Positions 26,689 to 35,087 of a DNA stretch of 50,403 nucleotides are shown in pieces. Under the pieces are notes generated by a model. It ran no database searches, was not told where the DNA came from, and saw nothing but the letters and a program-made list of their open reading frames with translations. Every line of letters begins with the position of its first letter. The first letter of the stretch is position 1. Source of the stretch: Bacteroidales bacterium (lineage in GTDB: Bacteria; Bacteroidota; Bacteroidia; Bacteroidales; F082); NCBI GenBank assembly GCA_018400955.1, contig JAGYLH010000012.1, forward strand, positions 1 to 50,403, read 5' to 3'. The position numbers and the translations under genes are program-made.

Positions 26689-26825
26689 ATAAAAAAACAG
26701 CTTTAATTCCAATTGGCTGTTTTCCAACCGCTTCTTTCAATAATAAATATAGCCCGATCTGCATAAAAAATAAAGCGGAAAACAAGCAAAAGTACTTAAG
26801 TACAGCTATTTGAAGGAATTTTCGT

Positions 26826-27734
26826 TTATCCTCTAAAGAATAGTGACTTAATTATATCGAACGCCATGGCAGGGTTTTCCTTGAGCCGGCGTGTGGAATA
26901 TGCAAACCACTGCTCGCCATAAGGCACATAAATCCGCATACGGTGGCCATTTTCGAGAATGGACTGACGCAACTGAGGTGTAACACCGTATAGCATTTGA
27001 AATTCATACTTTTCTTTGGGTACCTTATATTTTTCGATCAACTTATAAGCACCTTCAACAAGGGGTTTGTCATGCGTTGCAATGGCAGCATATATGCCAT
27101 TCTGAAACATATATTCCAGGTCGATCAGGAAATGTTTGTTGATTTCTTCGTACTTCTTGTAGGCAATTTTTTCAGGTTCTACATAAATGCCTTTACATAA
27201 ACGATAATTGACAGACACTTCTTCTGAATGCAAATCAAGCATCTGCCTGATGTCGTTGTTGGTCCTTTTAAGATAAGCCTGCAAAACAAGTCCTACATTT
27301 TTAGGAAACTCTTTTTTCAATCTCCTGAATATTTTAATCTCAGGGTCAACACATTGAGAATCCTCCATGTCAATTCTGACAAAATTATTAAAAGAAGCAG
27401 CTTTGGCCACAATTTCCCGGATATAGGAATACGCTTTTTCTTCATCAATGAGCAAACCAAACATGGTGGGCTTCAAGGAGTAATTGCCATCAATACCTGC
27501 CGCCTGAATGTTTTCAATAATATCAAGATATTGGTTCTTGTTGTCTTCAGCCTGCTCCAGTTCAGTTATAAACTCACCCAACAGGTCGATTGTAACCATC
27601 GTTCCCTCGGCATTTAATTGTTTGCTCACAGCTATGGCATCGTCAATGGTTTTTCCGGCAATATAACGTTTGCTAAACAACCATACGAATCCCTTGGGCA
27701 TAAATGGCAATACGCCTGCAATCATTTTGTTCAT
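26826..27734 (-). CDS. Proline dehydrogenase family protein
   Basis: 302 residues if started at the third Met (27734); an in-frame ATG nine bases earlier is equally possible. The TIM-barrel PRODH domain shows TIDLLGEF near residue 50, FVRIDMEDS near 120, LVLQAYLKRTNNDI near 152, RLCKGIY near 180, and the flavin-site signature RIYVPYGEQWFAYSTRRLKE near the end. It oxidises proline to pyrroline 5-carboxylate with FAD at the membrane. The P5C dehydrogenase is not fused and not in the window. Confidence 0.92.
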   Translation of the reverse strand: MNKMIAGVLPFMPKGFVWLFSKRYIAGKTIDDAIAVSKQLNAEGTMVTIDLLGEFITELEQAEDNKNQYLDIIENIQAAGIDGNYSLKPTMFGLLIDEEKAYSYIREIVAKAASFNNFVRIDMEDSQCVDPEIKIFRRLKKEFPKNVGLVLQAYLKRTNNDIRQMLDLHSEEVSVNYRLCKGIYVEPEKIAYKKYEEINKHFLIDLEYMFQNGIYAAIATHDKPLVEGAYKLIEKYKVPKEKYEFQMLYGVTPQLRQSILENGHRMRIYVPYGEQWFAYSTRRLKENPAMAFDIIKSLFFRG

Positions 27735-27946
27735 CCACATCATACGAACTTATTTTTGAGTTTAAAGCCAAATTAAGAAATCCTGTTCCAACCTGCATAG
27801 CACAACAAATGCAGGCCATAATAAAACAGCGAAATTACACATTTGCCTGATTTGTGTGAAATAATTAACAGTATTTTCCCAAAAACTTTTTTTCGGCACT
27901 TGGGATGTTGTAGCCTTCTGGGATTAAACAATTGTTTTTTAGTATA

Positions 27947-28774
27947 TTATATCCTCTTTGCTGCCTGAATATGCATCCAGTCAAAATTGGCCGCCCTGCC
28001 AAGGCTTACCCAGCCTTCGGTCTCCCAGATTTGCCACCACGCCCTGTAATCGGGGCCTGCAAATATAGCGCGGTCGCGACCCCAATGCAATTGATTGCGA
28101 TTGGGGTCATAGTCAAGCGCTATCCCCCAGGCATGGGTTGACCAGGAAGTTCCGCCGCGTTTTTTGCGGGGGTTGAAACAACCCCCAAACCGATCGAGGT
28201 GCAAATCCTGTATTTTCTGCTCCCCATAATGATTGAATACTTCGCCCAGCACCTTCTGCAACGAATCTGCTACTTTATAGTGGCACCTGATGCGACTTAC
28301 TTTTTGTCGCAAATCCCAACTGAGCCGATGTGTAAAGGGCACATCAATGAAGGTTAAATTTGAGTCATCACCAGGCTGTCCATAAAAGGCTTCCAACTCG
28401 GTTTGACTTTCAGTTGGCCAACCGTTTGGGTTCACATCAAATAGTGGTTCATCGCGCCATGAATCAGGCAAAACACCATGGGCTTCAAAAAACAACAAAG
28501 CATCAAAAGCATATTGTGTTTGAGGCCCCCAATAGCCATCAATGGCACCGGCATCAATGCCCCTGTCGCTGGCAAGCAGCTGGATAAGTGTAGCAGCGCA
28601 TCGGTTAAAACTGCCAGCAAGGATGGCTTCGGCATGTGAGGGGTGCAGGTCATTCTTTCGAGCAGTAAGTTCACGAAGCACAAAGCCTTCGGTAATTTGA
28701 TTGGTAAGATTTGGCTTGTTTTCAATGCCAAAATAACGGTTGATTATTTGAATTGCCTGACCTGGAATTCTCAT
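27947..28774 (-). CDS. M15-type peptidoglycan peptidase with N-terminal binding region
   Basis: 275 residues, no signal peptide. The N-terminal half has a peptidoglycan-binding-like stretch (IDGYWGPQTQYAFDALL near 78-94). The C-terminal domain carries the M15/VanY-type zinc motif STHAWGIALDYD with His214 and Asp221, and a third ligand His268 in FDWMHIQ. This combination resembles phage endolysins and L-Ala-D-Glu or D-Ala-D-Ala peptidases that cut the peptide stems of peptidoglycan. No other phage gene is near. Lack of a signal peptide would fit a lysin released by a holin or a cytoplasmic role. Confidence 0.78.
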   Translation of the reverse strand: MRIPGQAIQIINRYFGIENKPNLTNQITEGFVLRELTARKNDLHPSHAEAILAGSFNRCAATLIQLLASDRGIDAGAIDGYWGPQTQYAFDALLFFEAHGVLPDSWRDEPLFDVNPNGWPTESQTELEAFYGQPGDDSNLTFIDVPFTHRLSWDLRQKVSRIRCHYKVADSLQKVLGEVFNHYGEQKIQDLHLDRFGGCFNPRKKRGGTSWSTHAWGIALDYDPNRNQLHWGRDRAIFAGPDYRAWWQIWETEGWVSLGRAANFDWMHIQAAKRI

Positions 28775-28805
28775 GATGTTTTTTGTTTTAGGGATGATAT
28801 ATTCA

Positions 28806-28813
28806 CAAAAGTA
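28806..28813 (-). promoter_or_regulatory. -7 promoter element for the M15 peptidase gene
   Basis: TACTTTTG on the minus strand, 32 bases before ATG 28774; divergent from the next promoter 40 bases away. Confidence 0.5.
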
Positions 28814-28852
28814 ATCAAACTATATAAGAGAATACCCGGGCTAATAATTATG

Positions 28853-28860
28853 TATTTTTG
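28853..28860 (+). promoter_or_regulatory. -7 element four bases before the Cys-rich membrane protein start
   Basis: TATTTTTG followed by CCAA and ATG 28865: a third case of a probable leaderless start in this window. Confidence 0.45.
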
Positions 28861-28864
28861 CCAA

Positions 28865-29236
28865 ATGCGCTTGCTCTTAGGTATTGCAATCCTGTCATTG
28901 CTGCTTCAGTCGTTTGGCTGGACAGTTATCCTGATTCATTTTAAGATGAACCAGGCTTATATTGCAGCCAACTTGTGCGAAAGCAAGGACATTGCTGATT
29001 CTTCATGCGAAGGCAATTGTCAGCTCAAGAAGCAAATAGAGCAAACTGAGCAGGCAGAACAGCAGTTGCCACCTTCCTACGATTATAAAGAACTCGTGTT
29101 GTACGCAAAAACAGCCGCAAAGTTCCTATCAACAAACCCATTCAGCAATCCATTCAAGGCATTTTCACACCAATGCTATGCTCAACTTTCCCGTGGTTTT
29201 TTACTCACGGTTTTTCACCCTCCGGATCAAGACTGA
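28865..29236 (+). CDS. Small Cys-rich single-pass membrane protein upstream of a TonB receptor
   Basis: 123 residues from ATG 28865; the frame is open further upstream but the -7 element argues for this start. One transmembrane helix (about 2-27) is followed by YIAANLCESKD, then C-x9-C-x3-C (Cys38, 48, 52: NLCES to SCEGNCQLKKQ). The pattern N-x-C-..-C-x-G/N-x-C-x-LKKQ resembles small Bacteroidota proteins found just upstream of metal-linked TonB receptors. The cysteines could bind copper or another soft metal. It ends 219 bases before the receptor gene; in that gap I see only weak hairpins. Confidence 0.75.
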   Translation: MRLLLGIAILSLLLQSFGWTVILIHFKMNQAYIAANLCESKDIADSSCEGNCQLKKQIEQTEQAEQQLPPSYDYKELVLYAKTAAKFLSTNPFSNPFKAFSHQCYAQLSRGFLLTVFHPPDQD

Positions 29237-29455
29237 AATAATTCAAAAGCCTTTTTCATTTCGTTAGCCTTGGTTAGGCTGTACCTTTAATCTTGCATGG
29301 GCTCATGGCCTTGGAAAGATGCTTATTGCTTTTTGCTGGAATTGACTGGAATTCTGCAATCAAGCGGTGTTTTGCTATTAGCCGTCAAGCTGACTGTAGA
29401 TTACAATTGATCGTAAACAACTCTTAAAACTAATTACTTCTTAAAACTAATTAAA

Positions 29456-31726
29456 ATGAAATTAACGCATTATATATACAATTGTTTGGTTTTATTTGTG
29501 TTTCTATGCATGCCAATCATGGCCATTTCACAGGAAACTCCAATTAAAATCACTGACGCTATTTCAGACGAGCCATTGAGCTTCGTGCACTTTAAATATG
29601 GCAACCAAAAGGGAAGTGCCAGTTTATCAGGTGAAATTCATATTGCATACCAGACAGGTGAATGGCTGCAACTTAGCCACATCAGTTATGGAAATTTATC
29701 TTTTTCTGACAAGGAAGTAAACCAAGCAATCGAAATTGGGATTCTGGCAGTTGAAAGGCAGGAAGCGTTTAATTTGCAGCCTGTTATCATTATTGCCCTG
29801 CATCCCGAGCGGAAAGAGGTACAGACAATGCAGTTGAACTACAGACAGCATCTTTCGCATGATGCAGGTCTTATTTTGCAAAATTCAACTTTTATTTCGG
29901 GTATCCGCAAGAGCAACAGCTATGGTTTTGACCCGGTTATGCGCGGGTTTAAATATGACCAGTTGAACATTGTGGTTGATGGTGTGCAGGGTGCCACAGC
30001 TGCTTGTCCCAATCGCATGGACCCGCCAACAAGCCAGGTTTCGCCCAATATGACCGAGCGCATCGAAGTGTTGAAAGGCCCTTTCGCCCTTCGGTATGGC
30101 AACAGTTTTGGAGGCACCATTAATTTCGTTGGCGGGAAGCCTGCTTTTTTGTCAAAAACAAAATATTCGGGCCGGATGAGCTCAGGATATGAAAGCAATG
30201 GAGCCGTTCTCAATACCGAAGCATATGCAGGGATAAGTACACAAAAAATAAACTTCAAACTCTTCGGCGCCTGGGCCAATGGCCATGATTATAAAGATGG
30301 TATGGACGAATCAATCGCGGCAGGTTTTAGCCGTGGCAACTTAGGCGCCAAGTTTGCGTATCAACTTTCTGCAAATCAATTGCTTCAAGGATCCGTCACC
30401 CGAAATCGTTCCAGGGATATAGATTTTCCCTCATTGCCTATGGACTTGCGCAAGGATGACGCTTTGCTTATAAACCTCAGTCATCAGTTGATTTTTAAAG
30501 ATGCTGTTTTACAAAAATGGCAAACAAGTCTTTATGGCACTTATGTGGACCATCATATGGATAACCTGCTGAAACCATTAGACCCGCGAATTTTAAATGC
30601 TTCAACTGCCGCTGAAACGAAAAACTATGGTGGACGCACCGAACTTGAGTTTTTAGGTGCCAACTCTCGCATCTTTACCGGTTTAGATGTGAAAATAGAA
30701 GAAGCCAAAGGCATCAGGGAAAGGGAATTCATTATGGGTACCAACGCTGGAAAAATATTTTATGACAATGCCTGGCAGAACGGAAAAATAAGCCACAGCG
30801 GCCTCTTTTTTGAATACCGGTATGCACTGCGCGATTATATTTTGGTTGCTGCTACAAGGCTTGAACTGAATCATGCAACGGTTTTGGATGGGGCAGCTGA
30901 GTTTATTGCCGTTTATCCTGAAACTACTGTCACACAGTTTAACCCTTCCTTGAGTTTAGGTGTTACAAAATATTGGGCTGGCACACTTTCGGGATCTGTT
31001 TGGCTTGGGCGCGCACAGCGCAGTGGCAGTTTGAGTGAGCGTTACATCAATTATTTCCCAATCGGCATTGACCCCTATGAAATGCTTGGCAATCCAAACC
31101 TGAAACCTGAAGTAAACAATCAGGCAGATATCAGCCTTGATTATAAAAACAACACTACCAATATCAGTCTAAACTTTTTTGCTGCCTATTTACAAAACTA
31201 TATTTCATCGGTAATTGATACAAGTTTAACTGCCCGCCTGCCTTCATCGCCGGGGGTGAGGCAGTTTACAAACCTGGACAAGGCCCTGCTAAGCGGTTTT
31301 GAGTTTTCGTTTAAACAGGCCATGCCGGCCAGCTTGTTGCTTGAAGTGGCCATGGCTTATACACATGGTATGGATTTAAGCAACAAAAATCCATTGCCAG
31401 AAATACCGCCCATAGACCTGAGGCTGACACTTTCGGGTAATTATTTCGACAGCAGGCTTTTCCCCGAAATAATGTTTCGACATGTTGGGGCACAAAACAG
31501 GGTGGCTGCTTCATTTGACGAGCAAAAAACCCCTGCATTTAACTTGTTTGATATCAGTCTGACTTACCAAATGAGCAAGATGATAAGCCTGAATGCAGGA
31601 GTAAAGAATCTGTTTGACGAGGCCTATTATGAGCATTTGAGCCGGGGAATGCGCACATCACCCCCAAAGCCCTTGTATGCCCCCGGTCGAAGCTTTTATT
31701 TAAGGCTGAATTTGAATCTCTTGTAA
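29456..31726 (+). CDS. TonB-dependent copper receptor (OprC/NosA-like)
   Basis: 756 residues. A signal peptide (about 1-25) and a small carboxypeptidase-regulatory-like beta domain (about 27-105) precede the plug (YGFDPVMRGFKYDQLNIVVDG near 156-175) and a 22-strand-type barrel ending in FYLRLNLNLL. The plug contains ACPNRMDPPTS (Cys184, Met188). OprC and NosA carry this same C-x-x-x-M signature, and in OprC the copper site is completed by an H-x-M pair in the barrel; here VDHHMDN offers His366-x-Met368. Copper import across the outer membrane is therefore likely. The Cys-rich small protein upstream is a plausible partner. It converges with the polyprenyl synthase gene. Confidence 0.88.
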   Translation: MKLTHYIYNCLVLFVFLCMPIMAISQETPIKITDAISDEPLSFVHFKYGNQKGSASLSGEIHIAYQTGEWLQLSHISYGNLSFSDKEVNQAIEIGILAVERQEAFNLQPVIIIALHPERKEVQTMQLNYRQHLSHDAGLILQNSTFISGIRKSNSYGFDPVMRGFKYDQLNIVVDGVQGATAACPNRMDPPTSQVSPNMTERIEVLKGPFALRYGNSFGGTINFVGGKPAFLSKTKYSGRMSSGYESNGAVLNTEAYAGISTQKINFKLFGAWANGHDYKDGMDESIAAGFSRGNLGAKFAYQLSANQLLQGSVTRNRSRDIDFPSLPMDLRKDDALLINLSHQLIFKDAVLQKWQTSLYGTYVDHHMDNLLKPLDPRILNASTAAETKNYGGRTELEFLGANSRIFTGLDVKIEEAKGIREREFIMGTNAGKIFYDNAWQNGKISHSGLFFEYRYALRDYILVAATRLELNHATVLDGAAEFIAVYPETTVTQFNPSLSLGVTKYWAGTLSGSVWLGRAQRSGSLSERYINYFPIGIDPYEMLGNPNLKPEVNNQADISLDYKNNTTNISLNFFAAYLQNYISSVIDTSLTARLPSSPGVRQFTNLDKALLSGFEFSFKQAMPASLLLEVAMAYTHGMDLSNKNPLPEIPPIDLRLTLSGNYFDSRLFPEIMFRHVGAQNRVAASFDEQKTPAFNLFDISLTYQMSKMISLNAGVKNLFDEAYYEHLSRGMRTSPPKPLYAPGRSFYLRLNLNLL

Positions 31727-31740
31727 GAAACGAATGCGAT

Positions 31741-32715
31741 TTATTTCTTTCGATCAATGGTATAATGAACGAGCGCCCTGAGTGCTTTCAGCGATTCGTT
31801 TTCGGGCAAATCAGTAAGTACGCTAAGTGCTTTATCGACATAAAGCTGCATTTGCTTTGTAGCATACTCAATGCCACCGCTTTGCTTAACTTTTTCAATT
31901 ACAATGGCCACTTTTTCGGGGTCTTCATTGTGGTTTTTTACGAGGTTGATAAGGCGACGTTTTTCGGCTATTCCAACATTGTTCAGGGTAAAAATCAGCG
32001 GTAATGTCATTTTACGCTCTTTGATATCAATACCTGTGGGCTTGCCAGCGTTTCGACTGCTCTCATAATCAAAAATATCATCTTTTATTTGAAAAGCTAT
32101 GCCTGTATTTTTGCCAAAATCCCGCATCCGTTCAATGGTTTGTTGGTCGGCACCGGCAGAGGCAGCGCCGACTGCGCAGCAGGAGGCAATGAGTGAAGCC
32201 GTTTTCTTTTCTATAATTTCAAAATAAACGGACTCCTGAATATCCATTCGGCGAGCCTTTTCTATTTGCAGCAATTCGCCTTCACTCATCTGCTTTACAG
32301 CTTCGGAAACAATTTTTAAAAGTTCAAAATCATTGTTTTCAAGCGAAAGCAAAAGGCCGCGCGACAAAAGGAAATCACCAACAAGTACGGATATTTTATT
32401 TTTCCACAAAGCGTTTATCGAGAAAAAACCCCTGCGTTCGTTTGAATCGTCAACTACATCATCATGCACCAAGGTAGCTGTGTGAAGCAACTCAATAAGG
32501 GTGGCTGCCCTATAGGATGAATCATTGATTGTGCCGCACAATTGTGCCGAAAGCAGCACGAACATAGGCCGCATTTGCTTGCCTTTGGTCTTAACGATAT
32601 AACGGGTAACCTTGTCGAGCAAGGGTATTTTGGATTTCATCACCTGCCTGAACACTTGTTCAAACTGCTGAAGTTCTTCTTTTATTGGTGTTTGGATTGA
32701 TTTTAAGCCCGGCAT
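31741..32715 (-). CDS. Polyprenyl diphosphate synthase
   Basis: 324 residues, E-isoprenyl (IspB/IspA) family. The first aspartate-rich motif is HDDVVDDSNERRG (about residues 85-97) and the second is QIKDDIFDYES (about 212-222). GKQMRPMFVLLSAQLCG near 45 binds pyrophosphate. It extends farnesyl or geranyl diphosphate, most likely to the long side chain of menaquinone or the C55 carrier; chain length cannot be read from the sequence by eye. It is transcribed divergently from the radical SAM gene. Confidence 0.92.
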   Translation of the reverse strand: MPGLKSIQTPIKEELQQFEQVFRQVMKSKIPLLDKVTRYIVKTKGKQMRPMFVLLSAQLCGTINDSSYRAATLIELLHTATLVHDDVVDDSNERRGFFSINALWKNKISVLVGDFLLSRGLLLSLENNDFELLKIVSEAVKQMSEGELLQIEKARRMDIQESVYFEIIEKKTASLIASCCAVGAASAGADQQTIERMRDFGKNTGIAFQIKDDIFDYESSRNAGKPTGIDIKERKMTLPLIFTLNNVGIAEKRRLINLVKNHNEDPEKVAIVIEKVKQSGGIEYATKQMQLYVDKALSVLTDLPENESLKALRALVHYTIDRKK

Positions 32716-32733
32716 TTATACATATGTTCGAAG

Positions 32734-32741
32734 CAAAAGTA
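32734..32741 (-). promoter_or_regulatory. -7 promoter element for the polyprenyl synthase gene
   Basis: TACTTTTG on the minus strand, about 20 bases before ATG 32715. Confidence 0.5.
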
Positions 32742-32767
32742 CAAAAGCAAGCCTAGTGGTAAGCTTT

Positions 32768-32797
32768 TTTGTGTGGAAAAAATAAAAATTACCTTTG
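32768..32797 (+). promoter_or_regulatory. Promoter of the radical SAM gene
   Basis: TTTG (32768-32771), an 18-base spacer and TACCTTTG (32790-32797). It places the start downstream and supports ATG 32812 over a GTG at 32773. Confidence 0.7.
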
Positions 32798-32811
32798 CCA
32801 AAAAATGTAAA

Positions 32812-33591
32812 ATGGGTGGTTTTTTGTTTGATGAGTTGATTTTTGGCCCCGTCAGAAGCCGACGGTTGGGCGTTTCGCTTGGGATAAATCTTCTGCCAAC
32901 CCATCGCAAGTTTTGCTCCTTCAATTGTATTTATTGCGAATGTGGCTGGACTGATAAGCAGGAAGCACTCAAAATGGAGCTTCCAAAGCAGGACACCATC
33001 AAACAATTACTGGAAAAACGTCTAATTGAACTTCAAAATACTGCTTTACATCCGAACAGCATCACCTTTGCCGGAAACGGAGAGCCTACCATGCACCCAC
33101 AATTTGCAGGCATTATTGATGACACATGCCGCTTACGCGATGCCTATGCCCCGGAGGCTAAAATCAGTGTGCTCACCAATGGCAGTATGTTGCACAAAAC
33201 TGCTGTAGTAGAAGCTTTAAAAAAGGTTGATAACAATTTGCAAAAGCTCGATGGGGGCAATGAGGACATTATTTCAAAAATCAATATGCCATTAAAGGCT
33301 TTTCGGCTGCATGATTATGTAGAGCATCTCAAGCAGTTCCGGGGCAACCTGACCATTCAAAGCCTGTTTTTGAGGGGCATAATCAATGGCACAAAGGTGG
33401 ATAACACCACCACAAAGGAATTAAATGACTGGCTTAAGCTTATCAAACAAATCAAGCCAGAACGCGTTATGGTTTATGCCATTGAGAGGGATACAGCAGG
33501 TGATGGCATTGAAAAAATACCCAAAGCTGAGCTCGAAAGCATTGCGGCAAAGGTAAGGGCAGCCGGCATTGATGCAGCCGTTTTTGCCTGA
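32812..33591 (+). CDS. Radical SAM protein
   Basis: 259 residues from ATG 32812. The N-terminus FDELIFGPVRSRRLGVSLGINLLP is typical of a COG0731-like group. The Fe4S4 motif is CSFNCIYC (CxxxCxxC, near residues 35-42), and FAGNGEPTMHP near 85 is the GGE-type SAM contact. It resembles proteins annotated as wyosine-type tRNA synthase relatives, but those names come from archaeal enzymes and the substrate here is not known. A helical-repeat gene starts three bases after its stop and is surely cotranscribed. Confidence 0.87.
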   Translation: MGGFLFDELIFGPVRSRRLGVSLGINLLPTHRKFCSFNCIYCECGWTDKQEALKMELPKQDTIKQLLEKRLIELQNTALHPNSITFAGNGEPTMHPQFAGIIDDTCRLRDAYAPEAKISVLTNGSMLHKTAVVEALKKVDNNLQKLDGGNEDIISKINMPLKAFRLHDYVEHLKQFRGNLTIQSLFLRGIINGTKVDNTTTKELNDWLKLIKQIKPERVMVYAIERDTAGDGIEKIPKAELESIAAKVRAAGIDAAVFA

Positions 33592-33594
33592 TGA

Positions 33595-34020
33595 ATGTCA
33601 AAAAATACTCTTAAAGGGATTATGCACAATTATCCAGTAAAAATACTGATGGCTTTTGCTGAAACTTTTTCAGGAAAGGAAGATTTTCTGCAATGGCTGC
33701 TCAAAAACGATTACCCCGAACTGGCGGCATTAAGCAGTGCCATAAGGGGAAGCGAGCAGGCTTTGCATTGGTTGATGAAAAACAAATACCCCCATTATGC
33801 GGCGCTGGATGGTGCCATCGACAAGCAACCCAAACCAAGGGAATGGTTAATCGCACACAATTATTTGCTCTTGGTAAACCTGGCCGACGCCGTGAATGCC
33901 AGCCCTGTAGCTATCAACTGGCTGAATGAAAACGATTTGAAAATTTTTCTATATATCGCGGGGAAAATCAGGACCTATCGCGACAGCCAGTATTTCGACT
34001 ACCACAAAAAACGATTTTAA
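33595..34020 (+). CDS. Helical-repeat protein coupled to the radical SAM gene
   Basis: 141 residues, cytoplasmic. It contains repeats of about 34 residues with the form 'W-L-x-x-N-x-Y-x-x-L-x-x-L-x-x-A-I': LQWLLKNDYPELAALSSAI (about 31-49), LHWLMKNKYPHYAALDGAI (about 57-75), REWLIAHNYLLLVNLADAV (about 82-100) and a weaker fourth INWLNENDLKIFLYIAGKI. This suggests a small alpha-solenoid used for protein binding. I do not recognise a named family. The three-base spacing to the radical SAM gene implies a shared function, perhaps as a scaffold or substrate carrier. Confidence 0.78.
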   Translation: MSKNTLKGIMHNYPVKILMAFAETFSGKEDFLQWLLKNDYPELAALSSAIRGSEQALHWLMKNKYPHYAALDGAIDKQPKPREWLIAHNYLLLVNLADAVNASPVAINWLNENDLKIFLYIAGKIRTYRDSQYFDYHKKRF

Positions 34021-34039
34021 GTGTGGCAATAAATTGCCC

Positions 34040-34975
34040 CTAAGGCATTCGCCAAAAGGCAAACAATTCCATCAAACCGGCGATGCCGCCATGCACGAAT
34101 ACCCCGCCCCAGATATTCCGGCTGTAGAGTGCAATTATACCCAAAATATAGCCGCCAAAAACCGAGCTGATGGCTTCGCCAGCAGGTTTGCCAAAATGCA
34201 AAACTGCATAGGAGGCTGCCATGGGCAATACGGCATTTTTACCAAGCAGTGCACCAAGGCCCACTACCAAAAAACCCCTGAAAAACAATTCTGTGAAAAT
34301 AAAATCTGTAATATAAAAGGTTTCGAAAATGGTAATGGACCAATTTTCGTGCATGCCATAAAAATCAGCAAAAGCCGCGCCACCTGCACGCCTGTAAACA
34401 GGATAATACGACATGAAATCAGGAAGATAGGAGGCGGCATAGATAAGAGGTGCCATAATAAGCAACATGATCCAATAGGGTTTCCAGTCCACCTTGGAAA
34501 AGGTAAGCCCATAAATGCCAAAATTTTGGTTGCGGTCAAAAATAAACTTAAGAATCAACAAGGGCGTAAACATCGTAATCAAACCAATGCTGTTTACCAG
34601 CAATTTATTGTAAAAATTAACCGTGCCAGGCGGGAAATAGTTTTGCAGCAGGGCATAATTGGAGTAATAAGAATTATCTATACCAAGTATGAGGAAGCCG
34701 ATTAAGCTTTTAACCCAGAAATGTGAGCCGAGCTTGAGTTTATCCTTGCTACAGCACCAAATGATGGCCAACACACCATAGTAAGCTGTGAAATGATAAA
34801 GGAAATAGCCCACTACGCGCAATGGCTTTGGCAACTGATCAATATAGCTATCTTCAAAATCAAAAGTATAGTTGAAAGTAATCAGTATGGCTACAAAAAT
34901 CAAGAAAAGGGCATACAGCTTAAAGCTAAAATAGTTGAGGTGGAAATCGCGGAAATAGTGGAGTATCTTTTTCAT
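34040..34975 (-). CDS. CPBP family intramembrane protease
   Basis: 311 residues with about eight transmembrane segments. The CPBP (Abi/Rce1-like) motifs lie in the C-terminal half: FIFTELFFRGFLV near 226-238, where the usual Glu-Glu pair is Thr-Glu, then AVLHFGKP near 263, and GGVFVHGGIAG near 291-301. The fold and His residues agree with an intramembrane metallopeptidase. The missing first Glu may change or abolish activity. No partner peptide gene is adjacent, so a bacteriocin-immunity role is not indicated. Confidence 0.82.
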   Translation of the reverse strand: MKKILHYFRDFHLNYFSFKLYALFLIFVAILITFNYTFDFEDSYIDQLPKPLRVVGYFLYHFTAYYGVLAIIWCCSKDKLKLGSHFWVKSLIGFLILGIDNSYYSNYALLQNYFPPGTVNFYNKLLVNSIGLITMFTPLLILKFIFDRNQNFGIYGLTFSKVDWKPYWIMLLIMAPLIYAASYLPDFMSYYPVYRRAGGAAFADFYGMHENWSITIFETFYITDFIFTELFFRGFLVVGLGALLGKNAVLPMAASYAVLHFGKPAGEAISSVFGGYILGIIALYSRNIWGGVFVHGGIAGLMELFAFWRMP

Positions 34976-35087
34976 TGGTTTCTGTTGACGTCAGCATTGA
35001 GGGCATGCGAATTTACAACTATTCCTCAAAACAAATGAGCACCAATTTGATTCTCATCTAAATCTGATTAGATAAGTTGCTTACACA

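Noticed and set aside
27947..28774. Prophage remnant
   Set aside because: No integrase, structural or holin gene and no attachment repeats were seen near the M15 peptidase or the tRNA genes.
29237..29455. Metal riboswitch or copper operator before the TonB receptor
   Set aside because: Only short weak hairpins are visible and no known riboswitch pattern or clear palindrome could be found.
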